Counted from the stretch's first letter, positions 47,007 to 55,415 are shown. The stretch is 64,000 bases of DNA from Burkholderia sp. Bp8963 (GCF_003854275.1 NZ_QTQP01000012.1:1-64000); one strand, 5' to 3'. Numbers and translations: made by a program. Notes: generated by a model from the sequence alone, not told the origin.

Positions 47007-48047
47007 TACATCGACGTCGACATCGACCGGCTCGCGGCCGCACGGTATGGCCTGTCGGTCGCGGACGTCCAGTCGGTCGTGTCGTCGGCAGTCGGCGGTG
47101 AAAACGTCGGCGAGGTGATTGCCGGCCGGGAGCGGTTCCCTATCAACATCCGTTATCCGCGCGAAGTTCGGGATTCGCTTGAGCGGCTGCGTGAATTGCC
47201 GGTTGTCACGGACCGTCGCGCACAAATCCAGCTCGGGGACGTCGCGCACATCACGATTGCCGACGGCCCGCCGATGATTCGTAGCGAAAATGCGCGGCTG
47301 TCAGGCTACGTCTACGTCGATATTCGCAACACGGACCTTCAGTCGGCTGTTCAGGCGATGCAGAAGGCCGTTGCGCAACAGGTCAAGCTGCCACCGGGCT
47401 ATTCGATTGCCTGGTCCGGGCAGTTCGAGTACCTGGAGCGAGCTGCCGCCAAGTTGCGCACGGTCATCCCGGTGACGCTCGTCGTCATCTTCGTGCTGTT
47501 GTTCCTGACGTTCAATTCCGCAGCGGACGCACTGCTGCTTATGTCGACCGTGCCGTTCGCGCTCGTCGGCGGCTTTTGGCTCATCTGGGTGCTGGGGCAC
47601 GCGGTTTCCGTCGCGACGTCGGTCGGCTTCATCGCGCTCGCCGGGGTGGCGGCCGAATTCGGCGTCGTGATGCTGCTATACCTGAAGGGCGCGTTGAACC
47701 GCCGGCTGGAAGCCGGCGAGCCACTCACGGAAGCCCTCCTGTTCGATGCGATTCGCGAAGGCGCCGTCCTGCGCGTGCGGCCCAAGGCGATGACCGTCGC
47801 CGTCGTTCTGGCGGGCCTCATCCCCATCATGGTCGGGCATGGCGCCGGCTCCGAAGTCATGCAACGTATCGCTGCCCCAATGGTGGGCGGCATGGTCACC
47901 GCGCCGCTGCTTTCCATGTTCGTTATCCCCGCAGCCTGGTTTCTGCTGCAGCGCCGTCGCGCGCGAAAGCTGAATCACATGCGGACATTCCATGCAGTCC
48001 CTTCTGGCATGAAAGTGCCTTCTACCCAATCTGGAGAAACTCAATGA
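47007..48047 (+). pseudogene. 5'-truncated cusA fragment (last 346 codons)
   Basis: It encodes residues 723-1068 of CusA as given at 23126-26332, differing at about five positions (for example RGAQ to RRAQ and EYMERA to EYLERA). It starts exactly at the IS66 remnant with [15 protein letters not shown] and lacks the N-terminal two thirds, including the TM4 motif, so it cannot form a pump. The frame is intact to the stop, which overlaps the ATG of the second cusF by four bases. It is in opposite orientation to the parental copy. Confidence 0.9.
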
Positions 48048-48397
48048 AGAGTCTGTTTGTTACCACCATTGCTGTCTGTGCAATCGGCGCATTTGCTGCT
48101 CCGGCGTTCGCCGGCGATGACATGGCCGGCATGAACATGTCGATGAAAGCGTCGGCATCGACGTCGTCGAATGCCGCGCTCACGGACGCGGAAGTGAAGA
48201 AGGTCGATGCGGCCAGCAGCATGGTTACGCTGAAGCACGGTGCACTCGAGAACGTCGGGATGCCGCCGATGACGATGGCGTTCAAGGCCAAGGATGCTGC
48301 GATGGTCAAGCAGGTTCATGAGGGCGACAAGGTCAAAGTCCGTGTCGAGAACGTCAACGGAACGCTCACCATCGTGAAGCTGGTGAAGCAATCCTGA
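48044..48397 (+). CDS. cusF: Second copy of CusF-type copper chaperone
   Basis: A 117-residue exported protein nearly identical to the CusF at 22776-23129, with about nine substitutions and an intact signal peptide ending at PAFAG. The metal motif [20 protein letters not shown] is unchanged, so the protein should still bind Cu(I)/Ag(I). CTGGAGA precedes the ATG. The truncated cusA before it supplies no promoter that I can see, so expression is uncertain. Confidence 0.86.
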   Translation: MKSLFVTTIAVCAIGAFAAPAFAGDDMAGMNMSMKASASTSSNAALTDAEVKKVDAASSMVTLKHGALENVGMPPMTMAFKAKDAAMVKQVHEGDKVKVRVENVNGTLTIVKLVKQS

Positions 48398-48793
48398 TGG
48401 TGTGCTGAAACGCGCGCAGGTTCACCCTTCGGGGTGGCCTGCGCCGTCAAGGCGAAGGAGGGCAACCGATGCTAAACGCACGAATCTTGGTTACCGCACG
48501 CACGTTCCGCGTGCAGCATGCCAGCTATACCGATATCGCACGCTGTCGTCATTGCTCCTTCGCGACGACCGTGACCTTGCAGGACGTTAGCCCGTTCGTG
48601 TTCCAGGAGCAATTTCGGCTCGCGTTGACAAGCTTCGACAGTATCGGCCTGCTGCTGACATTGCTACTGATGAAGTTGAAAGTAACTGTCAGATCGCTTT
48701 GAACTTTGACGAGTTTCCTGCAGGGCTTGACGCGGACGGCAGCCTCAGTTGACGATATCACGCGGAATTGACCGCCATCATCAAGGAGGGGAT
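48398..48793. other. Spacer between second cusF and FKBP gene, nothing firm
   Basis: About 400 bp. The first 70 bp still belong to the cusF duplication. A 77-codon frame at 48469-48702 begins with ATG but has no signal, no family and a composition like non-coding DNA. Confidence 0.5.
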
Positions 48794-49195
48794 ATGAAGA
48801 AACGAATGCTGGCCGTCGGCGTCCTGGCAATCTGTGCCTCGGCAGTCCACGCTGCCGGGACTGTCGAAAGTCTGCCGTCAGGCGTCAAAGTGGAAATCAC
48901 GCAGGAGGGAACCGGCGCCCACCCGAGCGCGTCCGACGTCGTCAAGGTCCGCTACCGGGGTACCCTTGCCGACGGAACGGAGTTCGACAACTCGGCCAAG
49001 CACGGCGACGTGGCCACGTTCCCGCTCAATCGGGTTATTCCGTGCTGGACCCAAGGCGTGCAAAAGCTGCGCGTCGGCGGAAAGGCGAAGCTCACCTGCC
49101 CGCCGGATACGGCGTACGGGAGCCGGACTGTCGGCCCGATTCCGCCGAACAGCACGTTGAACTTCGAGGTCGAACTCGTCGATATCGTCAAGTAA
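48794..49195 (+). CDS. Exported FKBP-type peptidyl-prolyl cis-trans isomerase
   Basis: A 133-residue periplasmic isomerase that speeds proline isomerisation during protein folding. The signal peptide (AVGVLAICASAVHAAG) precedes one complete FKBP domain: VKVRYRGTLADGTEFDNSAK, FPLNRVIPCWTQGVQKLRVG and YGSRTVGPIPPNSTLNFEVE. The active-site Tyr, Phe, Asp and Trp positions are present. A strong AAGGAGGGG ribosome site fixes the ATG, and a rho-independent terminator follows. Confidence 0.92.
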   Translation: MKKRMLAVGVLAICASAVHAAGTVESLPSGVKVEITQEGTGAHPSASDVVKVRYRGTLADGTEFDNSAKHGDVATFPLNRVIPCWTQGVQKLRVGGKAKLTCPPDTAYGSRTVGPIPPNSTLNFEVELVDIVK

Positions 49196-49253
49196 TGCGC
49201 CGCCGCACGGTCGCCAATCAGTTGGAGCGAGATGCGCGAACTGTGTGCTCCCA

Positions 49254-49278
49254 ACCCCCGCTTTTGCGGGGGTTTTTG
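49254..49278 (+). terminator. Rho-independent terminator after the FKBP gene
   Basis: The stem ACCCCCGC/GCGGGGGT with a TTTT loop is followed by a T-run (TTTTTG). It closes the FKBP transcription unit. Confidence 0.88.
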
Positions 49279-49426
49279 TTGGTGGGCCGTGCTGCCTGTA
49301 TTTTCAACCAATTGGTATCGAGGGATTGCCATCCCTGATTTATAACGTTTGCGAGCTTCCTGATTCAATTGGCGTTTTGAAAGCCTCCTTTCTTCGTACC
49401 ACCGCCGATCCGAAATGCGCAGATTA

Positions 49427-49710
49427 GACAATGGTAAGTTGATTTCAAATAAATAACGGGTTGCAGTTCGACAAACGCTGTTCTACGCTTTCTCTACCAA
49501 TCCAAATAGATGTCGTTACTCACCTTCTCGTGAGCGTTAGTGGTGTCCGGGGACAGCGCAGTAGTCAACCAAGACGAATCGGCGACCATGGACACTTGCA
49601 CACGACACGCATTCCCGATCCTTTGCCCGTAGCGCCCAAGCGTACCCATTCGGTGCGCGCACGTGCTTACCTCTTCGCTCTCTGAAGTGCGGAGAGCGTT
49701 TGCATGTGTC
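49427..49710 (+). repeat. Left arm of a long inverted repeat
   Basis: The segment starting GACAATGGTAAGTTGATTTC matches the complement of 54745-55027. By hand count the outer 186 bp differ at six positions; the inner 100 bp are clearly related but more diverged. The arm ends just before the first secreted-protein gene. Confidence 0.88.
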
Positions 49711-49780
49711 GGCGTTCGCGTTCGCACAGCTTGCGCCGGGCACATTCCCCACGATTGAAAATCGCAGATGGAGGTGTCAA

Positions 49781-50440
49781 GTGGGCGAAGTCCAACTCCT
49801 TGGCGCGCGACGTCGCGCCATACAGTTCGCATGTTCAACGATCGCGTGCCTGTCTTGCGGCTATGCGTCTGCACCGTTGCTGGCGCAATCAACCACCACC
49901 CACCTGTCCTTCATCGGGGCAAGCGGCGAGGCACAGTTCGCCTTTTCTCCGGACAGTTGCACGACCGTCACGGGTGATCTTTTCGTCGCAGCGTCCGGGT
50001 CGCAAGGCGCTTCATCCAACGCTCCACCGATGGCGCTGGCGTCTCTTTCAACGGTGAATACCTGCACGAAAACGTACACGTCTGAATTTGGTTTGACGAG
50101 CACCTTTCAATTCTCGTCCCAAGGCGGTAACGGCACGGACACGCCGCGTGTCGTGACGGCATCCGGACAGATTCCACTGACCGGGTTACCTGGCGGCCAG
50201 ACCGACTTGCTGGGCTTCCAGCTCACGCTCAATCGGGTCGGCCTTGCCTATGAGCTCGATGGCTCAACGCACTCCACGTATCCGTCAGGAACGCCGCTGG
50301 TCGTTTCGCACTTTGCGAATACGGTCAGCTTGGCGAACGCGACGCTGAGCGCATGGACACAACAGGGGGCGTTACCGCTCACCGTGTATTACGCGGTCGT
50401 CTCCAACAACAAGTCTCACGAAGTCGATGTGACGCGATAG
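49781..50440 (+). CDS. Exported protein of unknown function, first gene of the inverted-repeat block
   Basis: A 219-residue protein starting at GTG with GGAGGT five bases before it. The signal peptide region (RRRAIQFACSTIACLSCGYA, ending near LAQS) is followed by a beta-rich, Ser/Thr-rich mature part with an early Cys pair (DSCTT; VNTCTK) and a pattern like a beta-sandwich (GLTSTFQFSSQGGNG; PLTVYYAVVSNNKSHEVDVT). No family was recognised. It is the first gene downstream of the left inverted-repeat arm and probably shares a transcript with the following genes. Confidence 0.68.
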   Translation: MGEVQLLGARRRAIQFACSTIACLSCGYASAPLLAQSTTTHLSFIGASGEAQFAFSPDSCTTVTGDLFVAASGSQGASSNAPPMALASLSTVNTCTKTYTSEFGLTSTFQFSSQGGNGTDTPRVVTASGQIPLTGLPGGQTDLLGFQLTLNRVGLAYELDGSTHSTYPSGTPLVVSHFANTVSLANATLSAWTQQGALPLTVYYAVVSNNKSHEVDVTR

Positions 50441-50485
50441 CGTGGGGCTTTTTGCGACGACCCGCCAATACGGGGGGAGCAAGAC

Positions 50486-50725
50486 ATGGAAGTAATCATG
50501 GCAACCGGATCGAATATCCAGGTAACGGTCGCGGACCTCGACGCACTTGGGCAAAGGCTTGAAACGCTGGGCTCGACACTGTCTGAAGGCGAGACACATG
50601 CCTCCGCGCTTTTGATCGAGCGCGGGAAGGTAGCGAATTTTGACACTCGGGGAAAAGGGTTAGTCACTTTTGTGACCACCGTCAGTAGGCAGCTACGCAC
50701 GAGTAATCAGGAGGCAACATCATGA
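50486..50725 (+). CDS. Small protein, paralogue of the one at 52971, overlapping the next gene
   Basis: A 79-residue protein without a signal peptide. Its first 48 residues align without gaps to the protein at 52971-53180: both start ME-x-I-x-A, then have I-x-V-x-V, ALG and the block TLSEGE. The stop overlaps the ATG of the next secreted-protein gene by four bases, so translation is coupled. GGGGGAGC precedes the ATG. Both small genes sit directly in front of an exported-protein gene, suggesting an accessory or regulatory role. No known family was recognised. Confidence 0.6.
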   Translation: MEVIMATGSNIQVTVADLDALGQRLETLGSTLSEGETHASALLIERGKVANFDTRGKGLVTFVTTVSRQLRTSNQEATS

Positions 50726-51450
50726 AAGCACGCACAGTTGCGTTGGCAATCGCGCTGTTATGCGCTAACCCTATCCCCCATGCTCAAGCATTCGACAGTC
50801 GTATCTACGCGCCGAATGAGCTTATTTTTGGCATGACTTATGGCGACTGGACAGCCGCCTGGTGGCAGTTCTATTTTCAAATCCCCAACGTTAACAATAG
50901 TCACCCGTTTGTGGCCACCGCGGATAACACCTGCAATAACGGCAACCAGCCGGCCGGGCCCGTTTTCTTCCTTGCGGGCGTTAGCTTGCAATCGCCGCAA
51001 CCGCAAGTCGTTCGCAATTGCACAGTGCCAGCGGGAAGCCCAATTCTATTTCCTATCGCCAATCAAGAATGGTCCAACCTGGAGCTTCAAAATTTCAGCG
51101 GCGCCGACCTCCGTGCCGCACTGCTCCAGCTAGTCCCGCTGCCAACCAACGCGAAAAAGGCGCTGCCAAAATTCAGCGATTTAAAAGTCTCACTCGATGG
51201 CGTAAACATCGATTTTCTGAGCGAGTTTCACTTCCAATCGCCGGCATTCTTTTTCACGGCGCCCTCGCAAATCAAATATTTCATCTTCTATTCTGGCATC
51301 GATTCGACCAACGGTCCAGCGATCTCCGTATCGGACGGCTATTGGATTGCAATCAAGCCATTGCCGGTTGGCCAGCATACCCTGAGCTTTTCAGCCAGCC
51401 TCCCCGGAATCGTCAATATCAACATGCTCTACCACCTCAACGTCCAATAG
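50722..51450 (+). CDS. Exported YGDW/WWQF-type protein of unknown function
   Basis: A 242-residue protein with a signal peptide ending at HAQAFD. The mature protein begins with the signature YAPNELIFGMTYGDWTAAWW and QFYFQIP, then GPVFFLAG and CTVPAGSPILFPIANQEWSN, a pattern shared by a widespread but uncharacterised family of secreted bacterial proteins. CAGGAGGC precedes the ATG. It is coupled by a four-base overlap to the small gene before it. Codon use is more AT-rich than in the flanking chromosome. Confidence 0.72.
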   Translation: MKARTVALAIALLCANPIPHAQAFDSRIYAPNELIFGMTYGDWTAAWWQFYFQIPNVNNSHPFVATADNTCNNGNQPAGPVFFLAGVSLQSPQPQVVRNCTVPAGSPILFPIANQEWSNLELQNFSGADLRAALLQLVPLPTNAKKALPKFSDLKVSLDGVNIDFLSEFHFQSPAFFFTAPSQIKYFIFYSGIDSTNGPAISVSDGYWIAIKPLPVGQHTLSFSASLPGIVNINMLYHLNVQ

Positions 51451-51563
51451 AGCTGAGAGGAGATTGCAGCACGGAACGGTTGTTCATGTGAGGTTGCAGC
51501 GGCGCTGCGGCCTTACCGGATTACATACTCAACAACAAACCCACTCTGAGGAGGAGCCCATGA

Positions 51564-51789
51564 ATGACTTGGTCTCATCGTTCAAGAAAGACTCGCATAG
51601 CAATCGCCAGCGTGGCTGCAATGACATTGACCGCATATGGCGGTGAAAACCACGGTCCCTTTGGCGAGTTGGGGAAAATTCGGCTTCGTCGACGCCACCA
51701 ACCGAATGATAGGACATCTATGCACCATGCCGGGTCTGGCATTACCTTGCTGTCCGCATGAAGTGGTCAATACCAAATGGAGGCATTAA
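51564..51789 (+). pseudogene. Small exported protein gene with apparent +1 frameshift
   Basis: A strong GAGGAGG site precedes an ATG that opens a typical signal peptide (RKTRIAIASVAAMTLTAYGG). After ELGK the sense moves to the +1 frame within GGGGAAAATTCGG and reads FGFVDATNRMIGHLCTMPGL up to TKWRH and a TAA that abuts the ATG of the next gene. Joined, the two parts would make a protein of about 75 residues. A one-base indel is the simplest reading; a 50-codon frame in the second phase alone also has an ATG but no ribosome site. Confidence 0.45.
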
Positions 51790-52923
51790 ATGTTTTCATG
51801 CTCTCATCGTACTTCGCGCTGTGGTTCCTTGCGAACCAACGTTCGTTCAATTTATCGCTCGCTACTGCGCCCCCTCCTGCTGTCAGCGGTGGCGTTCAGC
51901 GCGTTTTCGGTCGACCCCGCCACGCGGGCGCAGTCGCTTTTCATTGGCGACGGTGGTGACAATTCAGTCAAGCAGTTCGAAGCAAACGGGACATATGTTG
52001 GTCCATTTGTCGCCTCTGGGGCCGCGGCTGCCGGGCTGCACGGACCCCGGGGAATGATTTTCACGGACGGGCAACTCATCGTCGTCAATCAGAATGTGAA
52101 CACGCCATATCCCGGTGAGATTCTTCGTTTTGACGGCGCGACAGGTAGATTTGTCGGCAAACTTGTCGCCTCGAGCGACCGAAACGCGCCCTTCGCGCCG
52201 CGCGGTATTGTGCGCGGAGGACCGGACAACGGCTATTACGTGGCTGATTTGGGTCTCAACCATGGCCAATGTGCCAATCAAGGCGACGTCAAGGAATATG
52301 ATGCGGCGGGCGCCTTTCTGGGCAATCTCGACCGGCACGCCTTCACTGCAGAGTTCCATCCGCTCGGCGTAGTGTTCGGCCCGGACGGTCTTTTGTATGT
52401 TTCGGCGTCAGGTTGCCTTGACCCGACGGACCCGCACTTCAACCCGCTGACCGGCTACATCTTGCGCTTTGATGCCAGCACAAAGAAATTTGTTGACGTT
52501 TTCGCATCAAACAACAGCGTGGCGGATTTGCACCGCCCTGAGGGCTTGGTCTTCGATAACGCAGGCAACTTGTGGGTTGCGAGCTCACGTGCGAACGCGA
52601 ACGATAGCGACAAAATCGTCGAACTCGATGGCAAGACCGGAACCCGCATCACGGAAATTCCGTTATCGACGCCGCCCGGGCCCAGAGCCCATGAAGTGGC
52701 ACTTGTTTTCGGGCCCCACAGCAATCTGTATATCCCCATCACGTTCGGCGACCCGATGAATTCCACGACGGTCGGTCAGGTATGGCGTTGCAGTACGGCG
52801 ATAACGCCTGTGCACTGCGACATCATCGTCAAGGCCTATTCCGCTGGCGGCCCGCTGGAGCAGCCCTGGTATCCAGTCTTCAGAAACAGCGACCCCGCGA
52901 CGCTTAAATACAACGAAGACTGA
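51790..52923 (+). CDS. Exported NHL/SMP-30-like beta-propeller protein
   Basis: A 377-residue protein with a long N-terminal signal region (SLLRPLLLSAVAFSAFSVDP, ending near RAQS). The mature part is a beta-propeller of NHL/SMP-30 type with recurring units such as PRGMIFTDGQLIVVNQ, PLGVVFGPDGLLYVSAS, RPEGLVFDNAGNLWVASS and HEVALVFGPHSNLYIPI. Such propellers bind sugars, lactones or proteins; the ligand here is unknown. GGAGG six bases before the ATG supports the start. It is in line with the other exported-protein genes. Confidence 0.78.
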   Translation: MFSCSHRTSRCGSLRTNVRSIYRSLLRPLLLSAVAFSAFSVDPATRAQSLFIGDGGDNSVKQFEANGTYVGPFVASGAAAAGLHGPRGMIFTDGQLIVVNQNVNTPYPGEILRFDGATGRFVGKLVASSDRNAPFAPRGIVRGGPDNGYYVADLGLNHGQCANQGDVKEYDAAGAFLGNLDRHAFTAEFHPLGVVFGPDGLLYVSASGCLDPTDPHFNPLTGYILRFDASTKKFVDVFASNNSVADLHRPEGLVFDNAGNLWVASSRANANDSDKIVELDGKTGTRITEIPLSTPPGPRAHEVALVFGPHSNLYIPITFGDPMNSTTVGQVWRCSTAITPVHCDIIVKAYSAGGPLEQPWYPVFRNSDPATLKYNED

Positions 52924-52970
52924 ATCTTCCTGGCGCGTTTCGCGTGGTTCATCACGGCGAATCTTGGTAA

Positions 52971-53180
52971 GTGGAAGGAATTGTGGCAATCGAACCGGAT
53001 ATCAAGGTGATAGTCGAGGACTGTCAGGCGCTTGGGTACAAGCGTGGGGCGCTGCACACCACCTTGTCCGAAGGAGAGGCGCGTGTGTTGGCTTTTCTGA
53101 TCGGGAGTGCGGCGGCAGGCGCCGGACGAATCCCGCTTCCAGAGCAGACACGCTTCATTGGAGGTCGATATGAACCGTAA
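52971..53180 (+). CDS. Small protein, paralogue of the one at 50486, overlapping the next gene
   Basis: A 69-residue protein starting at GTG. It aligns gap-free with the first 48 residues of the protein at 50486-50725 at roughly half the positions, including the block TTLSEGEA. Its 3' end overlaps the start of the YVTN-propeller gene by 11 bases, and the GGAGG used by that gene lies inside this one. The same arrangement before two different exported-protein genes suggests a conserved coupled unit. A GTG at 52983 is an alternative start. Confidence 0.55.
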   Translation: MEGIVAIEPDIKVIVEDCQALGYKRGALHTTLSEGEARVLAFLIGSAAAGAGRIPLPEQTRFIGGRYEP

Positions 53181-54156
53181 TGCAAAGTATCAGCGACTCA
53201 CACTCCCCTTGGGATGGGTCGGCGTGCTTTTACGCGCCGCGAGCCGTGAGGGGTTGGCTCAGTTCAAATTCGGAGCCGTCCTTCGCATCCTGGCAGTCCT
53301 CGTGCTCACGATGGTTTCAACTGCGCAGGATGCGATTGCGCAAGACCATGCTTTTGTCGCCAACGCTCGTTCGAATACCGTATCAGTCATCGACCGCACG
53401 ACCCATGCGGTTGTGACCACGATCGCGGTCGGGTCCGTTCCGGTTGACCTTGCAGTGACTCCGGACAGGACCCAGGTCTATGTCGCCAACAGCGGCACGA
53501 ACACGGTGTCCATCATCGCCACGTCGAGCAATACGGTAGTCGCCACGGTGGTGGTGGGCTCGGGTCCCGTGAGTACCGCTTTCACGCCAGACGGGAGACA
53601 CGCGTACGTCGCCAACTCGCGCGCCAATTCCGTTTCCGTTATCGACACAGCCACGCAAAAAGTGGTGGCGACCGTATCCGTCGGTGTCGTCCCGAACAAG
53701 GTCGTCAGTACGCCGGACGGCGCGAGCGTCTATGTGACGAATGCGGGTGACCACACGGTGTCCGTCATCGCTACCGCGACCAATGCCGTCTCGTCCACCG
53801 TGCCAGTCGGGGGCAATCCTTTCGACGTCGCCACGCCGGCCGCTCCGACTCCGGCGTCGTCGTGCACGGACGGCATGAAGAACGGCCAGGAGACCGGTGT
53901 CGATTGCGGCGGGCCGACCTGCGTCCCGTGCAACACGGGCCAAATGTGTTTGAAAGGCTCTGACTGCCAGAGCAGTGTCTGCAGTCCGCAAGGCATCTGC
54001 CAGGCACCGTCGTGCAGCGACAATATCAAGAACGGCCTGGAGACGGATGTCGATTGCGGCGGCGGGGTTTGCCCGACGTGCGCTGCAGGCAAAATGTGCA
54101 AGGCGGGCACTGACTGTGCGAGCGGCATATGCGGCATGGGCATCTGCCAGCCTTGA
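53170..54156 (+). CDS. Exported YVTN beta-propeller protein with Cys-rich tandem tail
   Basis: A 328-residue protein. The signal peptide (VLRILAVLVLTMVSTAQDAI, ending AIAQ) is followed by four YVTN/YncE repeats of about 42 residues (AFVANARSNTVSVID; VYVANSGTNTVSIIA; AYVANSRANSVSVID; VYVTNAGDHTVSVIA). The C-terminus has two 48-residue repeats, each with eight cysteines and the motif KNGxETxVDCGG, best known from myxobacterial surface proteins. Four blades are too few for a closed propeller, so it may dimerise. GGAGG precedes the ATG at 53170. Confidence 0.78.
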   Translation: MNRNAKYQRLTLPLGWVGVLLRAASREGLAQFKFGAVLRILAVLVLTMVSTAQDAIAQDHAFVANARSNTVSVIDRTTHAVVTTIAVGSVPVDLAVTPDRTQVYVANSGTNTVSIIATSSNTVVATVVVGSGPVSTAFTPDGRHAYVANSRANSVSVIDTATQKVVATVSVGVVPNKVVSTPDGASVYVTNAGDHTVSVIATATNAVSSTVPVGGNPFDVATPAAPTPASSCTDGMKNGQETGVDCGGPTCVPCNTGQMCLKGSDCQSSVCSPQGICQAPSCSDNIKNGLETDVDCGGGVCPTCAAGKMCKAGTDCASGICGMGICQP

Positions 54157-54170
54157 GGGCTGGTTAGGTG

Positions 54171-54221
54171 GACGTCCTCCTCGCTCGAAGGAACTGGAAG
54201 TCCAGTTGCGAGGAGGGCGTC
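54171..54221. terminator. Long hairpin after the YVTN gene, possible bidirectional terminator
   Basis: Outer stem 54171-54184 pairs with 54208-54221 (14 bp with one G-T pair) and encloses an inner seven-base stem AACTGGA/TCCAGTT. It lies between two convergent genes. No U-run follows, so termination is only presumed. Confidence 0.45.
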
Positions 54222-54353
54222 AGCTCGCCATGTCGCGAGTCGCCCCGGTTGGAATGCCGATGCGTTGCCGAGATGACGGCATTGCGTGGCTTGGTCAGGT
54301 CGAACTGCGGTGTTGACGGAGGCTCACCCCGCTCACGACCGTGCGCGATGCCG

Positions 54354-54584
54354 TCAGTACGTACCCCTCGCGACGACTCGCTGGTCCAGCAGACGGCCGC
54401 CCGACCTGACCGGATATGTCGCAGGCGCCGAGAAGTTGGTAGCGCTCAGACGTGCCGTTTCGCCGGCCATCACACCGAACATGCCGAACAGCCCCGCGTC
54501 GAAATCGGCCCATGCCGCAAGCGGGACGGCAGCGGTTGCCGATACATTCAGGAAACCGAACATAAGATGCTCTTTCTTGTTCAT
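54354..54584 (-). CDS. Small exported protein, possibly truncated
   Basis: A 76-residue protein convergent with the rest of the block. GGGAGGA six bases before the ATG strongly supports translation. A weak N-terminal hydrophobic segment (MFGFLNVSATAAVPLAAW) is followed by LFGMFGVMAGETARLSATNF, which resembles the start of larger secreted domains of the form GLxxGQTARLNxVN, so this may be a fragment. The right inverted-repeat arm is directly upstream, in the same relative position as the left arm to the first gene. Confidence 0.5.
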   Translation of the reverse strand: MNKKEHLMFGFLNVSATAAVPLAAWADFDAGLFGMFGVMAGETARLSATNFSAPATYPVRSGGRLLDQRVVARGTY

Positions 54585-54744
54585 GACGATTCCTCCCAGA
54601 CGGCTCGATAGTCGAGCATCGGAACGGTCTACCGATGCTGACCGAATGAATGTCTTCAAGACCCAGGCTGGCAGCACGTCGCGCGATCACGGCAGCACCG
54701 TGCGTCGTGTTCACCCCGTCCGGAAACCGGACGAGCGAGCGCCG

Positions 54745-55027
54745 CCACGCGCAAACGTTCTCCGCTCTTCAGAAAGCGAAGAGGTAAACGCATGCACGCA
54801 CCGAATAGGTGCGCTTGGGCACTACTGACAAAGATTAGGGAATGCGTGTCGCGTGCAAGTGTCCATGGTCGCCGATTCGTTTTGGTTGACTACTTCGCTA
54901 TCCCCGGACACCACTAACGCTCACGAGAAGGTGAGTAACGACATCTATTTGGGTTGGTAGAGAAAGCGTAGAACAGCGTTTGTCGAACTGCAACCCGTTA
55001 TTTATTTGAAATCAACCTACCATTGTC
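54745..55027 (-). repeat. Right arm of the long inverted repeat
   Basis: Complement of the left arm at 49427-49710. The outermost 186 bp (54842-55027) differ from the left arm at six positions by hand count. The outer end is GACAATGGTAGG on the minus strand. No direct target duplication is visible outside the two arms. Confidence 0.88.
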
Positions 55028-55415
55028 CAACCAGAACATCGTGGCCAAGCGCTTGTACGAACGGAGAAAGCCTTTAAAACAAAGGCCGAATTAAAACACC
55101 GACCAACGCCGATCTTTAAAGGTGGAATTTTCTGATTCAGCTTCCCGCCATGCATGACTCGAATCTTTTTCTGTTTCTGCTTGAAGCGTGAGCACATATC
55201 CCCATCAACGGAACTGACCAAGTTGAGAAGGCTCGAGTTCGAACACTGTCGAAACCTCGGCGGATTGGGTCATGCGTATTTGCTCCGGATCGTCACGGGA
55301 ATCCGGAATACAGAGCGGCGCGCGCCGGAATCCTCTCCGGTCGCGCCGCACAGGCCGCACTCGCGCGGGACGGAAGCGGTCACCACAACGAGGCACCGCA
55401 GCGAGTCAGCGCCCC
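55028..55415. other. Spacer between inverted-repeat block and gst, nothing recognised
   Basis: About 390 bp. The left half is AT-rich and resembles the block; the right half is GC-rich like the chromosome. The junction between island and core therefore probably lies here. No gene, tRNA or attachment site was recognised. Confidence 0.5.

Larger units (their letters stand above)
47007..48466 (+). repeat. Copy 2 of the 1.46-kb inverted duplication (3' cusA plus cusF)
   Basis: Inverted counterpart of 22707-24166. The left edge is the IS66 remnant. Similarity ends about 70 bp after cusF, shortly after the shared hairpin GCGCAGG...CCTGCGC. Scattered differences show it is not a very recent exact copy. 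Confidence 0.9.
49196..49780. other. Gene-free region: terminator plus left inverted-repeat arm
   Basis: About 585 bp without a gene. It contains the FKBP terminator at 49254-49278 and the left arm of the inverted repeat from 49427. The base composition is more AT-rich than the flanks. The promoter for the secreted-protein cluster should lie inside the arm. Confidence 0.6.

Noticed and set aside
48469..48702. A 77-codon frame after the second cusF
   Set aside because: There is no family, no clear ribosome site, and its first bases belong to the duplicated tail of cusF.
51637..51789. A stand-alone 50-residue peptide in the second frame, considered as a RiPP-like precursor
   Set aside because: It lacks a ribosome site and its sequence continues naturally from the signal-peptide frame upstream; no modifying enzyme is nearby.
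54165..54221. Integron attC-like site, because GTTAGGT lies beside a long hairpin
   Set aside because: The core site is on the wrong side of the stem and no matching RYYYAAC partner is present.
49427..55027. Inverted repeats as ends of a classical insertion sequence or transposon
   Set aside because: No transposase or resolvase is inside and no target-site duplication is visible; kept only as an open possibility.
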